The notes: a model not told the origin generated them from the sequence alone. A stretch of DNA of 64,000 bases from Caenibius tardaugens NBRC 16725 (GCF_003860345.1 NZ_CP034179.1:1054001-1118000), one strand, 5' to 3'. Positions 35,088 to 45,005 are shown, counted from the first letter of the stretch. Numbers and translations: made by a program.

Positions 35088-36089
35088 TCAGTCCGGGTCC
35101 GCACCTGATACGGCGTTCCGCCGACTGGTCCGCCAGCGGCCCGGACTTACCGCGAAGCGGCGGACGAACGCCCGGTTGAAAGCCGCTTCCGTGCTATAGC
35201 CGATCCGCTCTGCGATCAGCTTCACCGGGCTATCCTCCCGCATCAGCATGTCTGCCGCCATATCCATCCGCAGGCCCGTCAGGCATTGCAATGGCGGAAC
35301 GCCCAGCAGTTCCTGAAAACGTACGGCAAAGGCGGTACGCGACATGCCCGCCACCTTTGCCAGCCCTTCGACCGTCCAGGGCGCAGCGGGCGCACGGTGA
35401 AACGCCGCCAGTGCCCGCCATATCCGCGAATCCTGCAACGCCGTGGGCAATGCCCTGCGCAATTGTTCGGCTTCTTCCGACATATGGCGAACCAGCACGA
35501 TGACGAGAAGTTCGGCGAGCCTTTGCAGGATTCCCGCGCGATCCACACGTTCCCGCTCGGACGAAAGCTCGAGCACGATCAGATCGCTCAACTGCGCAAC
35601 CCAGTTCGCCGACGGCCCCGGATGATCCCGCGGCACATGGACCGTGGCCCAGAAGGATGCCAGCAGCAGATTGGCTTCCAGTGGCACATGGCCGGCCAAC
35701 AATTCCAGCGGATGATCGGTGTCCGGGCACCACGGTTCGAGCTGTGTAAACTTGCGCGATCCACCAGGACGGCACGATGGTTCCGCCAATTCCAGTGTGC
35801 GCCGCCCGTCAATCCCGATACAGCTTCCGGCAGTCACTATGATCGGTGGTTCATTTTCCAGTCTGACCGCCAAAGTGCCCCGACGGACGTGAAAAAACCA
35901 GCTTTTGGGTGATGCCGAAAATTCAATCCGCTCCCCCGCCCGAAATCGCAGGAAGCCGAATTCCACGCCTTCCATGCGGGGTTCGGGAAGCCGTGCAAGC
36001 GATGTTATTTTGAACGATTGATCAAGTGTTTTCACGTCGCAGCCAAAGCCTGAACAAGCGGTCAGCGATATACGCCTTTCCTGAGACAA
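35088..36089 (-). CDS. AraC-family regulator of the dioxygenase operon
   Basis: A regulator with an N-terminal cupin-like sensor domain (S-W-F-F-H-V-R-R-G-T-L-A-V-R-L) and a C-terminal AraC double helix-turn-helix (V-E-G-L-A-K-V-A-G-M-S-R-T-A-F, then I-A-E-R-I-G-Y-S-T-E-A-A-F-N-R-A-F). The frame opens at TTG 36089, which would leave only 24 bases to the divergent dioxygenase; GTG 36035 or ATG 35975 are better spaced for a shared promoter. So the start is uncertain. It is most likely the substrate-responsive activator of the 36.1-46.2 kb operon. Confidence 0.85.
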   Translation of the reverse strand: MSQERRISLTACSGFGCDVKTLDQSFKITSLARLPEPRMEGVEFGFLRFRAGERIEFSASPKSWFFHVRRGTLAVRLENEPPIIVTAGSCIGIDGRRTLELAEPSCRPGGSRKFTQLEPWCPDTDHPLELLAGHVPLEANLLLASFWATVHVPRDHPGPSANWVAQLSDLIVLELSSERERVDRAGILQRLAELLVIVLVRHMSEEAEQLRRALPTALQDSRIWRALAAFHRAPAAPWTVEGLAKVAGMSRTAFAVRFQELLGVPPLQCLTGLRMDMAADMLMREDSPVKLIAERIGYSTEAAFNRAFVRRFAVSPGRWRTSRRNAVSGADPD

Positions 36090-36113
36090 AAGTCAAAATT
36101 CAGGAGAGGTCCA

Positions 36114-37460
36114 GTGACGGGCTTTGACGCCGCCACAGTGCGGGATAATGCGACGCGCATCTTTGATAAGGATGCCGGAACGATTGAGGCCAGCGCCTAT
36201 GTCGATCCGGACATCTATCGTCTGGAGCTGGATACGATTTTCCGGCGCTCCTGGCTGTTCCTCGCGCATGAAACGCAGATCCCCAATCCGGGCGATTTTC
36301 TGGCGACCTATATGGGGGAAGATCCGGTCGTCGTGGCGCGCCAGAAAGATGGCGAGGTCAAGGCTTTTCTCAACCAATGCCGGCATCGCGGCATGCGCCT
36401 GTGCCGCTCAGACGCGGGCAAGGCCAGCAACTTTACCTGCGTCTATCATGGCTGGGTCTATGGCCTCGGTGGCGAGCTGGTGAATGTGCCGCTTGAAGAA
36501 CCAGCTTACGGCACTGTCGATCGCGCGGCGTGGAGCGCACGCCCGGTCCCCCGCATCGCCCGCTACAAAGGCCTGATCTTCGGCTGCTGGGACGAAAACG
36601 CCCCGGACTTCGTGGACTATCTGGGCGATGCGGCGTTCTACCTCGATATCCTGCTGGATCGTTCCCCCGCCGGCACCGAAGCCATTGGCGGCATCCACAA
36701 ATGGGTGATCCCGTGCAACTGGAAGTTTGCGGCTGAACAGTTCGCCGCCGATTCCTATCATGCCTTGTTTGCGCATCTCTCCGCCGCAGCGGTTACCATG
36801 CCGGATGGCAGCTATTCCGCGGACTGGGGCGGCAACGGGTTCCAGTTCACCAGCGACCGCGGCCACGGGACCGGCTTCCTGCTGGACGCCGGACGGCGCG
36901 AAATGCTCACGGCGTTCGTCGGACCGGAAGTGGCCCGCTATGCCATGGAAGAAGGTATGGACAGCGCGGTCGAACGGCTCGGCGTGGCGCGTGGACAGCG
37001 AATTCATGCCCAACACATGACGATCTTCCCTAACTTTTCGTTCCTGCCATCCGTCAACACTGTGCGCGTGTGGCATCCGAAAGGCCCGAACGAGATCGAG
37101 GTCTGGGCGTGGAGTCTGGTCGACGCGGATGCATCGGATGCGGTGAAGGAAGCCTATCGCGTTGGTGGGCTGCGTTCATTCAGCGCCAGTGGCATCTTCG
37201 AGCAGGAAGATGGCGAAAACTGGGTCGAGATCCAGCGTTGCCTGCAAGGGCCGGTGGCACGCGACACGACCTTTCATGTCGGCATGGGCCTTGGCCGCTC
37301 GAGCATCGACGACCCCGATTTCCCTGGAGAACTCGGCTGGGTTTTCTCGGAAGTCGCCGCGCGCGGATTCTACAGCCAGTGGCAACGCCTGCTGACCGAT
37401 CCGGATGCGCCGCTGATCCCCTCCACCCGGCGCGAGGAGGCCCGTCATGCCGCAGAATGA
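36114..37460 (+). CDS. Aromatic ring-hydroxylating dioxygenase alpha subunit
   Basis: A 448-residue Rieske oxygenase large subunit. Rieske ligands Cys89-x-His91 and Cys109-x2-His112 have canonical spacing; the catalytic iron ligands are Asp213 (bridge), His216 and His221 within E-Q-F-A-A-D-S-Y-H-A-L-F-A-H. It incorporates both atoms of O2 into an aromatic ring to give a cis-dihydrodiol. GTG 36114 has a strong CAGGAGAGGT site upstream. It overlaps the beta subunit by 14 bases. The family (biphenyl/benzoate/PAH) is not resolved by eye, so the ring substrate is unknown. Confidence 0.95.
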   Translation: MTGFDAATVRDNATRIFDKDAGTIEASAYVDPDIYRLELDTIFRRSWLFLAHETQIPNPGDFLATYMGEDPVVVARQKDGEVKAFLNQCRHRGMRLCRSDAGKASNFTCVYHGWVYGLGGELVNVPLEEPAYGTVDRAAWSARPVPRIARYKGLIFGCWDENAPDFVDYLGDAAFYLDILLDRSPAGTEAIGGIHKWVIPCNWKFAAEQFAADSYHALFAHLSAAAVTMPDGSYSADWGGNGFQFTSDRGHGTGFLLDAGRREMLTAFVGPEVARYAMEEGMDSAVERLGVARGQRIHAQHMTIFPNFSFLPSVNTVRVWHPKGPNEIEVWAWSLVDADASDAVKEAYRVGGLRSFSASGIFEQEDGENWVEIQRCLQGPVARDTTFHVGMGLGRSSIDDPDFPGELGWVFSEVAARGFYSQWQRLLTDPDAPLIPSTRREEARHAAE

Positions 37461-37977
37461 TGCCATCACGCTGAACGCCCTCGCCCTGCAGCATCGGGTT
37501 GAGCGCTTCTATTATGACGAAGCCGCGCTTCTCGACGATCGTTGTTACAACGACTGGCTGACATTGTTTGCCAAAGACATTCGCTACGTCATGCCCTTGC
37601 GGACCAACCGCACCCGGCGTGAATGGAAACTGGAATTCTCCGGCCCGCATGAAAGCGCGTATTTTGACGAGGATTACGCGTCGCTCGACATGCGCGTGCG
37701 CAAGTTTGCCAGCGGCACCAACTGGGCAGAAGACCCGCCGTCGCGAACGCGGCACCTGATTGGCAACGTGCGGATCGTGGATGACAATGCGGGTGAAATA
37801 ACGGTGCGATCGGCCTTCATCGTCTATCGCAACCGGCTTGAGCGGCAAACCGAGGTTTTTGCGGGTGAGCGGGAGGACCTGCTGCGTGCCGACGGCGCAA
37901 CCTTCCGCATCGCCCGCCGCCACATTGCTCTCGATCAGGGCACGCTGCTCACCAGCAGCCTCAGCTTCTTCTTTTGA
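37447..37977 (+). CDS. Ring-hydroxylating dioxygenase beta subunit
   Basis: A 176-residue NTF2-fold small subunit (V-E-R-F-Y-Y-D-E-A-A-L-L-D-D-R; W-L-T-L-F-A-K-D-I-R-Y near residue 38), structural partner in the alpha3-beta3 oxygenase. The ATG lies inside the end of the alpha gene, so the subunits are translationally coupled. The normal R-x-R-H-L-I-G-N-V segment (about residue 98) is present. Confidence 0.94.
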   Translation: MPQNDAITLNALALQHRVERFYYDEAALLDDRCYNDWLTLFAKDIRYVMPLRTNRTRREWKLEFSGPHESAYFDEDYASLDMRVRKFASGTNWAEDPPSRTRHLIGNVRIVDDNAGEITVRSAFIVYRNRLERQTEVFAGEREDLLRADGATFRIARRHIALDQGTLLTSSLSFFF

Positions 37978-37989
37978 ACGGGGGCACAC

Positions 37990-38796
37990 ATGGGCAGACT
38001 CGAAGGACAATCCGTCTATCTCACCGGTGGCGCTGGCGGGCTAGGGCTGGCGATCGTAAACCGGTTCGTGGCCGAAGGCGCACGTTGCGTGGTGCTCGAT
38101 CGATCCGTTCCGTCACAGGACGCCGCGCTTGCCCTTGGTGGCGCTGCGCTATTCGTCGAAGGAGACGTGCGCGATGCGGCCGCCCACAAGCACGCGGTCG
38201 AAACCGCGCTCGCGCACTTCGGCAAGCTCGATTGCTTTGTCGGAAATGCAGGCGTCTGGGACTTCAATCGGTCGCTGCGTTCCCTGGATGCGACGACTCT
38301 GGAAAGCGGATTTCACGAACTGTTCGACATTAACGTGCTGGGTTATCTGCTCGGCGCACAGGCATCGATCGACGCCCTCACCGCAAGCGAGGGGAGCATG
38401 ATCTTCACGCTGTCCAACGCTGCAACCATGAGCAACGGCGGCGGCGTACTGTACACCGCCGCCAAGCACGCCGGGCACGGTATCGTGCGGCAACTTGCCT
38501 ACGAGCTTGCGCCACGGGTCCGCGTCAACGCGGTTGCGCCCGGCGCGATCCTGACGGGGCTCAGCGGTCCAGCCAGCCTGGGCCTCGACGATCAGACGAT
38601 CCGTTCGCTGGGTTTTGAAACCGTTGCCGACCAGATCGTGCCAATCGGCCGGATTCCCGAAATCGAAGAATATGTTCCCGCCTACGTCTTCCTGGCGGCG
38701 CGGGACGAGAACGTGCCCGCGACCGGCATGGTGCTCCGCTACGATGGCGGGCTGTCCGTGCGCGGTTTCCTGTCAGCCAACGGAGACGGACAATGA
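37990..38796 (+). CDS. cis-Dihydrodiol dehydrogenase (SDR, BphB-like)
   Basis: A 268-residue SDR. It has T-G-G-A-G-G-L-G (about residues 12-19), the G-N-A-G-V-W-D-F motif (about residues 84-91) typical of BphB/NahB dihydrodiol dehydrogenases, and an active-site Ser/Tyr/Lys set with Y-T-A-A-K. It would dehydrogenate the cis-dihydrodiol to a catechol, with NAD+. The gene starts 12 bases after the beta subunit and its end overlaps the next start by four bases. Confidence 0.92.
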   Translation: MGRLEGQSVYLTGGAGGLGLAIVNRFVAEGARCVVLDRSVPSQDAALALGGAALFVEGDVRDAAAHKHAVETALAHFGKLDCFVGNAGVWDFNRSLRSLDATTLESGFHELFDINVLGYLLGAQASIDALTASEGSMIFTLSNAATMSNGGGVLYTAAKHAGHGIVRQLAYELAPRVRVNAVAPGAILTGLSGPASLGLDDQTIRSLGFETVADQIVPIGRIPEIEEYVPAYVFLAARDENVPATGMVLRYDGGLSVRGFLSANGDGQ

Positions 38797-39695
38797 ACGA
38801 TGCGCGGAACGAAACCGCCGGTGTGGGTGCACTCGGATACATCGGCATCGGCGTGTCCTCCCCGGAAAAGTGGGCCGAGTTCGGCAATCTTCTTGGCCTG
38901 ATGCCGGGTGCGCCGGGGACGGACGGGTCCATTCGTTATCGCATGGACGATCAGGCATGGCGCATCGCCCTGCATCCGGATTCGTCCGACGACTGCCTCT
39001 ACGCCGGCTTCGATTGCGGAACCAGCGCAGGTTTCGAAGCGGTCCTCGTGCGGATCGCGCAGGCGGGGATTACCGCCACGCGCGATGGGGATCTGGCGCA
39101 CGTCCGCGGGGTCATGGAACTGGCCCGACTGGTCGATCCCGACGGCGTGCCGCTCGAACTCTACTATGGACCGCGCATAGTGCCCGAACAGCCGTTCCGA
39201 TCACCGCAGGCCCTGTCAGGTTTCATGACCGGCGCCAACGGTTTTGGCCATATGATCGTCAATGCGAGCGATCCGGCGGCGAGCCTGGCGTTTTACGTCG
39301 ATGTGCTGGGCTTGTCGCTGTCCGACCGCATTCTGTTCGAGGCCGCGCCAGGCGTGGTCATCCCGCTGGTCTTCCTGCATTGCAATGAGCGCCACCATTC
39401 GATTGCCATTGCGCCGAAGATGCCCGGCAGCAAACGCGTGCATCACCTGATGTTCGAGGTTCCAGGGATCAACGACGTCGGGCTTGCACTGGACCGCGTG
39501 ACTGCTGCGGGGCTGGAAATTTCCGCCACGCTCGGCCGCCATTCGAATGATCACATGATCAGCTTTTACGTCCGCACGCCGAGCGGCTTTGAAGTGGAAT
39601 ACGGCTGTGCAGGTCTCGCGGTGGATCGCGCCACCTGGACGGTTTCCGATCACGCCAGCATCAGCATCTGGGGCCACAAACGCGAACACATCTGA
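38793..39695 (+). CDS. Extradiol ring-cleavage dioxygenase (BphC-like)
   Basis: A 300-residue two-module VOC enzyme with intact metal ligands His153 (G-F-G-H-M), His217 (R-V-H-H-L) and Glu269 (G-F-E-V-E-Y-G). Length and the late Asp-His...Tyr-x-x-T-P-S-G signature are those of type I extradiol dioxygenases such as 2,3-dihydroxybiphenyl 1,2-dioxygenase. It meta-cleaves the catechol made by the previous enzyme. Start overlaps the dehydrogenase stop (ATGA). The preferred catechol cannot be inferred. Confidence 0.93.
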   Translation: MNDARNETAGVGALGYIGIGVSSPEKWAEFGNLLGLMPGAPGTDGSIRYRMDDQAWRIALHPDSSDDCLYAGFDCGTSAGFEAVLVRIAQAGITATRDGDLAHVRGVMELARLVDPDGVPLELYYGPRIVPEQPFRSPQALSGFMTGANGFGHMIVNASDPAASLAFYVDVLGLSLSDRILFEAAPGVVIPLVFLHCNERHHSIAIAPKMPGSKRVHHLMFEVPGINDVGLALDRVTAAGLEISATLGRHSNDHMISFYVRTPSGFEVEYGCAGLAVDRATWTVSDHASISIWGHKREHI

Positions 39696-39741
39696 ACAAC
39701 GCGCAAAAAATGCGCGAACGAACGAACAGGGGAGAATAACA

Positions 39742-40584
39742 ATGACCTCTCAATCCATGGGAACAGGCCGCTTGATCGATGTCGACGGCATCGGAACCTA
39801 TGTGCAGGAAACCGGGTCGGGTCATCCGATCGTACTGATCCATGGCGCTGGCCCGGGTGCCACGGGCCAATCCAACTGGTCGCGCAATATCGAGGCGCTG
39901 GCGCGCGACTTCCATGTGATCGTCGTCGATCTGCCCGGGTTCGGACAATCGCAAAAGATGCAGATTCCCCCGGCATTCTTTGAATTTTACGGGCTGCACA
40001 TCGGGAAACTGCTCGACGCCATGGGCATCGAGAAAGCGCATATGGTCGGCAACTCGCTAGGCGGCGGGGCTTCGATGATGCTGGCGCTGCGCCGTCCGGA
40101 AAAGGTTGGAAAACTGGTCCTGATGGGTTCGGGCGGGGGCTTCCCGGTGGCTTCGGTCATGCCGAGCACAGGTCTCAAAATGCTGACCGGCTTTTACGAA
40201 GCACCGGGCCCGTCGCGCGAACGGCTGGCCGCCTTCATTGGCGAAATGGTCTTCGACAAGGCCCTGATCACCGAACAGTTACTGGACGAACGGCTGCAGG
40301 CAGCCACCGCAGCCGACGTGGTCGCTTGTCCCCCGTTCGCTTTCCGCGACGGACGTCCGCCCATGCCGGACGACGTCTGGCGGGAACGTCTCGATCGTCT
40401 GCCACATCGCACGCTGATCGTCTGGGGCCGCGAAGACCGCGTGATGCCGCTCGACAACGGCTTCATCCTGATGAAGCAGATACCCGATGCCCGGATGCAC
40501 GTGATGCCCAACTGCGGCCATTGGGCGCAGTGGGAGAAAGCCGACGAGTTCAACGCGCTGGTCAGGCAGTTCCTCCGTGACTGA
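39742..40584 (+). CDS. meta-Cleavage product hydrolase (BphD-like)
   Basis: A 280-residue alpha/beta-hydrolase of the C-C bond hydrolase group. The oxyanion H-G-A-G-P-G-A motif (about residues 34-40), nucleophile Ser105 (G-N-S-L-G-G), Asp232 (G-R-E-D) and His260 (C-G-H-W) form a complete triad. It hydrolyses the yellow ring-cleavage product to a carboxylic acid plus a 2-hydroxy-dienoate. ATG 39742 follows AGGGGAGAA; the open frame before it overlaps the extradiol gene. Its stop overlaps the ferredoxin start. Confidence 0.93.
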   Translation: MTSQSMGTGRLIDVDGIGTYVQETGSGHPIVLIHGAGPGATGQSNWSRNIEALARDFHVIVVDLPGFGQSQKMQIPPAFFEFYGLHIGKLLDAMGIEKAHMVGNSLGGGASMMLALRRPEKVGKLVLMGSGGGFPVASVMPSTGLKMLTGFYEAPGPSRERLAAFIGEMVFDKALITEQLLDERLQAATAADVVACPPFAFRDGRPPMPDDVWRERLDRLPHRTLIVWGREDRVMPLDNGFILMKQIPDARMHVMPNCGHWAQWEKADEFNALVRQFLRD

Positions 40585-40897
40585 GACCCGTATTTCTATC
40601 GGTCGCGCGGACGAATGGGCGGATGGCGACATCCATCGCATCGAAGGCGAACCGCCGATCGCCGTCTACAACGACGGCGGTACCTTCTACGCCACCACGG
40701 ACTGGTGCACACACGACCGCGCCTCATTGGCGGAAGGATGGGTGGAAGACGGCGCCATAGTGTGCCCGTGGCATATGGCGAAGTTCTGCCTGCGCACGGG
40801 CAAGGCGCTAACTGCGCCCGCCTCGGTCGATCTGGAGTGCTTTCAGGTGACAGTGGAAGACAACGAAGTCTTCGTGGTGCGGAGCATGCCGTCATGA
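40577..40897 (+). CDS. Rieske-type ferredoxin of the dioxygenase
   Basis: A 106-residue Rieske ferredoxin with Cys44-x-His46 and Cys63-x2-His66, both intact (W-C-T-H; C-P-W-H). It would carry electrons to the dioxygenase. GTG start at 40577 overlaps the hydrolase gene end, and its TGA overlaps the next ATG. No ferredoxin reductase is in the window, as for the P450 system. Confidence 0.94.
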   Translation: MTETRISIGRADEWADGDIHRIEGEPPIAVYNDGGTFYATTDWCTHDRASLAEGWVEDGAIVCPWHMAKFCLRTGKALTAPASVDLECFQVTVEDNEVFVVRSMPS

Positions 40898-42462
40898 TCG
40901 CGCTTCACCAACGGCTGGCATGGCTGGCGCAGGCCTATCCGAACGCACCGGCCATTGTCGATGCTGGCGGTACCGTGACATTCGCGCAGGCCCAAACTCT
41001 TGCGGATCGCATGGCGGCAGGGCTGATCCGGTCCGGGCTGAAACCGGGAGACCGCTTCCTCGTCCTCTCCGCCAACCGGCGCGAAAGCCTGCTGGCCTTT
41101 GTCGCGGCCTCGGCCACCGGCACGGTCTGCACACCTCTCAACACCCGGCTCGCCCCGGCGGAGCTGACCGAAATCGCCAGCGACGCGCGCCCAACCATCG
41201 CCCTCGCGGACGCCGATGGCGCAGCCAAGTTGGCCGCCAGTCAGGACCATGCGGGCGCCTTCGCCATCGTGGGGCTCGACGGCGGACCGGATGATGCCGG
41301 TAGTTTCGACAAGTGGGTCGCAGAGGGGCTCTCTGAAGAGTGCACCGATGCAGTGCCGGATTTTCAGGCCGATCCGCAGACGCCGCTATTCCAGCTTTAC
41401 ACCAGCGGTACGACCGGGCGGCCCAGCGGCATTGTCATCGCGCAAGGCGCATGGTCCGCACAGATCGAACAGTACCGTATGTCCCAGCCCTACGGCCCGG
41501 GTGACGGCGTGCTGGTCGTAACGCCCCTGTTTCACATCGCTGCGGCGATCACCGCCATTGCCGCGCTGGTCTCCGGCGCGCGGATCGAACTGCCCGACCG
41601 CTTCGATGCCGAACAGGTACTCGATGTGTTCATCGAAGGATCGATCGCGGGCACAATGATGGTTCCAGCCATGATTGACAGCATCGTTGCCGCAGCCGCC
41701 CGTCGGGGATTGGACCGGATCGCTGGGGTACGGCGCATCTGTTACGGCGCCTCGCCCATCACCGAAGGGCTGCTGCGCAACGCGCTCGATCTGTTCGGGT
41801 GCGATTTCATCCAGGGGTACGGGCTTACCGAAACCGCCGGAGTGGCCACCATCCTGATGCCCGCCGATCACCGGCTGGCGCTGGCGGGCCGGGCCGAATT
41901 GCTGCGTTCGGCCGGACGCCCGGTCATGGGCGCGGAAATACGGATCGCGCTGGAAGACGGCCGTATCGCTGCGGCCGGTGCTATTGGCGAAATCCAGATC
42001 AGCGGTCCCAATCTCTTTTCCGGTTACTACAACAATGCGGAGCGTACGGCCTCGGCCTGGACGGCCGATGGCTGGTTCCGGTCGGGTGACGCAGGCTATT
42101 GCGACGCCGACGGCTATGTCTTCGTGATAGACCGGATCAAGGATCTCGTCATTACGGGTGGCGAGAATGTGTTTCCGCAGGAAGTCGAACGCGTGATCGC
42201 GACCCATCCCGCTGTGGCAGAGGTGGTCGTTTACGGCGTGCCAGACGCGCGCTGGGGCGAAGCAGTCTCCGCCGCGCTGGTACTGAAGGATGGGCAGCGG
42301 TTCGATGAAACCGCAATGCGCGCTTTCGTCGATCACCGTCTCGCCCGGTTCAAGACGCCCCGGCACTACCGCGTCCTTCCCGAACTTCCGCGCAACGCCA
42401 CCGGCAAGGTCCTGCGCAGGGAACTGGCCGGTACGCACCATGCAGAAGACGGCCCGCACTGA
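40894..42462 (+). CDS. AMP-forming acyl-CoA synthetase
   Basis: A 522-residue ANL-superfamily ligase. It has the ATP motif Y-T-S-G-T-T-G-R-P-S-G (about residues 169-179), G-Y-G-L-T-E-T (about 309-315), G-D-A-G-Y-x-D-A-D-G-Y...R-I-K-D-L-V-I-T-G-G-E-N-V, and the C-terminal catalytic Lys in N-A-T-G-K-V-L-R. It adenylates a carboxylic acid and makes the acyl-CoA. Unlike PaaK it is longer and resembles fatty or cyclic-acid ligases. Coupled (ATGA) to the ferredoxin gene. It probably activates the acid released by the hydrolase. Confidence 0.92.
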   Translation: MIALHQRLAWLAQAYPNAPAIVDAGGTVTFAQAQTLADRMAAGLIRSGLKPGDRFLVLSANRRESLLAFVAASATGTVCTPLNTRLAPAELTEIASDARPTIALADADGAAKLAASQDHAGAFAIVGLDGGPDDAGSFDKWVAEGLSEECTDAVPDFQADPQTPLFQLYTSGTTGRPSGIVIAQGAWSAQIEQYRMSQPYGPGDGVLVVTPLFHIAAAITAIAALVSGARIELPDRFDAEQVLDVFIEGSIAGTMMVPAMIDSIVAAAARRGLDRIAGVRRICYGASPITEGLLRNALDLFGCDFIQGYGLTETAGVATILMPADHRLALAGRAELLRSAGRPVMGAEIRIALEDGRIAAAGAIGEIQISGPNLFSGYYNNAERTASAWTADGWFRSGDAGYCDADGYVFVIDRIKDLVITGGENVFPQEVERVIATHPAVAEVVVYGVPDARWGEAVSAALVLKDGQRFDETAMRAFVDHRLARFKTPRHYRVLPELPRNATGKVLRRELAGTHHAEDGPH

Positions 42463-42537
42463 CGGCCGGAGCGCATCCATCAATCGTGCCTGCCCATGGC
42501 GGGAACGCAATAACAACAAGATAAACATGGAGAATAT

Positions 42538-44898
42538 ATGATGAGGAGAGTGAAAGCCATTTGGGCCGGGTCCAGCGTTCTGCTGGCCGTGATCGCCAGC
42601 CCCGCGTTGGCGCAACAGACGGGCGCGCAAGCCACCGATGCCGGAACGGATAATACCGGCGTGGGCGATATCGTCGTCACTGCAAACCGGCGCTCCGAAA
42701 ACCTGCAGAGGGTGCCGGTGACAGTGGCCGCACTGGGCGCAAGCGAACTGGCTGCGAAAGGTGTCAGCGACGCAACGGCGCTTAACGGCATTGTCCCGAA
42801 CCTGCGGGTCAATTCGCCCTTTTCGGAAACACAGCCGAACTTCACAGTGCGCGGGATCGGCGTGGCCAACGAATTCAACCCGAACGCGCAATCACCGATT
42901 GGCGTCTATTTCGACGAAGTCTATCAGGGCTTCCGCGCCAGCCACGGGGCCGCGCTGTTCGATCTGGAACGGATCGAAGTGCTGAAGGGGCCGCAAGGCA
43001 CGCTCTACGGGCGCAACACCACTGGCGGCGCGATCAATATCATCACGCGGCGCCCGGAACTGACCAGCGCGAACGGCTATCTCACCGTTGGTTATGGCAA
43101 TTACAACCGCTTCAACCTGATGGCCGCAGCCGAAGCCACGCTGGTAGAGGACAAGCTGGGGGTGCGCGTGGCGCTGACCCGGCTTTCCCGCGACGGGGTC
43201 ATTGAGAATGTGACCAAACGTTATGGCGCGACCAATCCTTATGTCGGGACCAAGGATTACGATTCGATCGACAGTTGGGCGGGCCGTGTGACCGTTCGCG
43301 CCAAGCCGACCGACACGCTGGACATGACGCTGCGCGCCTATTTCTCCGACCAGAAGCCGATCGGCACAAGCGGTGTGGTGGTCCAGCTTTCGCCTGGCGG
43401 CGCGGACATTTCGGGGCGCACGCTCCCCGGTCTCGGCAAGCGTGAATCCGCCGCGACGAACCAGGGCCGCTACAAGACCAAGTCATGGGGCCTCAGCCTG
43501 AAGACCGACTGGGATCTCGGCGATGTCGCGCTGACTTCGGTTACCGGTTACGATCACGGATCGCTGAACCAGCCGTTCGACTTCGACGGTTCGCCCAGCC
43601 TGCTCGGCCAATGGGACCCCAACACCGCCAAATTTGAATCCTTCGGGCAGGATCTGCATGCCACTTATGAAAGCGACGGTTTCAAGCTGATTGGCGGCGT
43701 CTATTACGGCTGGCAGGAAGTGAACCTGCTCAACCGGTACTTCTACCTTGGCGCCTTCAACGATCTGGCGGGTCCGGGCCAGTTCAACCCGGCTGGTCAG
43801 TTCTATCCGGGCTTTGCCCCCACAGCGATCGATGCGCGCCAACAGATGACGCAGTCGCAATGGACCTATGCCGCCTACCTCGAAGCCGAGATCAAGCTCG
43901 CCGAACGACTGAAGCTGACCGTGGGCGCCCGCCTGACACACGAAAAGGTGGAACTGACCGACTTCAGTTCGCTGTTGTACGACAGCAGCCGCAACCCGGT
44001 GCTCTACACCTATGCCTCCAGCGGGGCGAACAGCCTTGTCCCCGGTGCGCCGGTCCTGACCGGCATCGTCCCCGACATCGCGCGCAAGATCACCAAGCCG
44101 ACAGGCCGTGCGATCCTGAGCTACGATGTGACCGACAGCGCGATGCTCTATGCCAGTTACAGCCGCGGCTACCGGTCGGGTTCGTTCAACGGCCAGTCGA
44201 TTGTCCCTGTGCCGAACTTCGTGCCCGCTGAATTCGTCGATGCCGTGGAAGCCGGTTTCAAGGCACGCTTCTTCGACAACAATCTCCAGATCAACGGGGC
44301 GCTGTTCTATAACAAGTACAAGGGCCAGCAGGTTCAGGAAATCCAGAACGGCGCGGCCTTCCTCCGTTCCCTGAACGGGCGGATGTATGGCTTCGAGCTG
44401 GACGTGAAAGCACGGCCGCATCCGCGTGTGCGACTGGAAGCCTCAGTCGGCTATCTCAACACCCGTTACGATAGCGGCCAGTTCCTCGCACCGGGCGATC
44501 CGGCTGCTGCGGACCCGCGCGGTATTGCGCTGGGCGGCAACGCCTTCCCCTTCGCCCCGCAGTGGACAGCCAGCTTTTCGCCTACCTTCACGCTTCTTGA
44601 ATTCGACGAATCCAGCCTGTCACTTCAGGGCGACGTGACCTACGTGTCGCAGCAGTATTTCGATCCGTTCAACAACCGGCAGGCCGCCGGGCCGCTGCGC
44701 AACGGCCAGAGCGGCTATGCCCTCACCAATGCCAGCCTGCGATACGAAGCCAAGGCGTTCAGCGCCTCGTTCTGGGTGCGCAACATGTTCAACAAATACT
44801 ACAACGCCTACGGCCTCAACATCGAAAGCTTCGGGTTCGACTTCTTCACGCCCGGCGCCCCGCGCACATACGGCGTGGAAGCCACCGTTCGCTTCTGA
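42538..44898 (+). CDS. TonB-dependent outer-membrane receptor of the dioxygenase operon
   Basis: A 786-residue TBDR: signal peptide ending A-L-A-Q-Q (about residues 1-26), TonB box [10 protein letters not shown] near residue 42, plug motif [20 protein letters not shown], long barrel ending R-F. Starts at the ATG pair 42538/42541 with GGAG just upstream. It lies between the CoA ligase and the thiolase in the same direction and is followed by a terminator at 44911-44960. Ligand presumably the aromatic substrate or a glycoside/ester form of it. Confidence 0.95.
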   Translation: MMRRVKAIWAGSSVLLAVIASPALAQQTGAQATDAGTDNTGVGDIVVTANRRSENLQRVPVTVAALGASELAAKGVSDATALNGIVPNLRVNSPFSETQPNFTVRGIGVANEFNPNAQSPIGVYFDEVYQGFRASHGAALFDLERIEVLKGPQGTLYGRNTTGGAINIITRRPELTSANGYLTVGYGNYNRFNLMAAAEATLVEDKLGVRVALTRLSRDGVIENVTKRYGATNPYVGTKDYDSIDSWAGRVTVRAKPTDTLDMTLRAYFSDQKPIGTSGVVVQLSPGGADISGRTLPGLGKRESAATNQGRYKTKSWGLSLKTDWDLGDVALTSVTGYDHGSLNQPFDFDGSPSLLGQWDPNTAKFESFGQDLHATYESDGFKLIGGVYYGWQEVNLLNRYFYLGAFNDLAGPGQFNPAGQFYPGFAPTAIDARQQMTQSQWTYAAYLEAEIKLAERLKLTVGARLTHEKVELTDFSSLLYDSSRNPVLYTYASSGANSLVPGAPVLTGIVPDIARKITKPTGRAILSYDVTDSAMLYASYSRGYRSGSFNGQSIVPVPNFVPAEFVDAVEAGFKARFFDNNLQINGALFYNKYKGQQVQEIQNGAAFLRSLNGRMYGFELDVKARPHPRVRLEASVGYLNTRYDSGQFLAPGDPAAADPRGIALGGNAFPFAPQWTASFSPTFTLLEFDESSLSLQGDVTYVSQQYFDPFNNRQAAGPLRNGQSGYALTNASLRYEAKAFSASFWVRNMFNKYYNAYGLNIESFGFDFFTPGAPRTYGVEATVRF

Positions 44899-44910
44899 CG
44901 TCCTCTCCCT

Positions 44911-44960
44911 GCCCCTTCGCCCGCGGCTTCGGCTGCAGGCGGAGGGGCTCCTTTCTTTTT
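44911..44960 (+). terminator. Rho-independent terminator after TBDR
   Basis: Stem from GCCCCTTCGCC (44911-44921) and GGCGGAGGGGC (44938-44948) with one G.U pair, an upper stem closing on a TTCG tetraloop, followed directly by a T-rich run TCCTTTCTTTTT (44949-44960). This is a textbook intrinsic terminator 12 bases after the receptor stop; the thiolase downstream may have its own promoter or rely on read-through. Confidence 0.8.
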
Positions 44961-45005
44961 CTCGTTCCGTTCGACCCGGAACACACGATCCCCAGGAGAT
45001 TCACC

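Noticed and set aside
40894-42462. Calling the acyl-CoA ligase PaaK
   Set aside because: At 522 residues it is longer than PaaK and its motifs resemble general acyl/cyclic-acid ligases; it is linked to the dioxygenase operon, not to paa genes.
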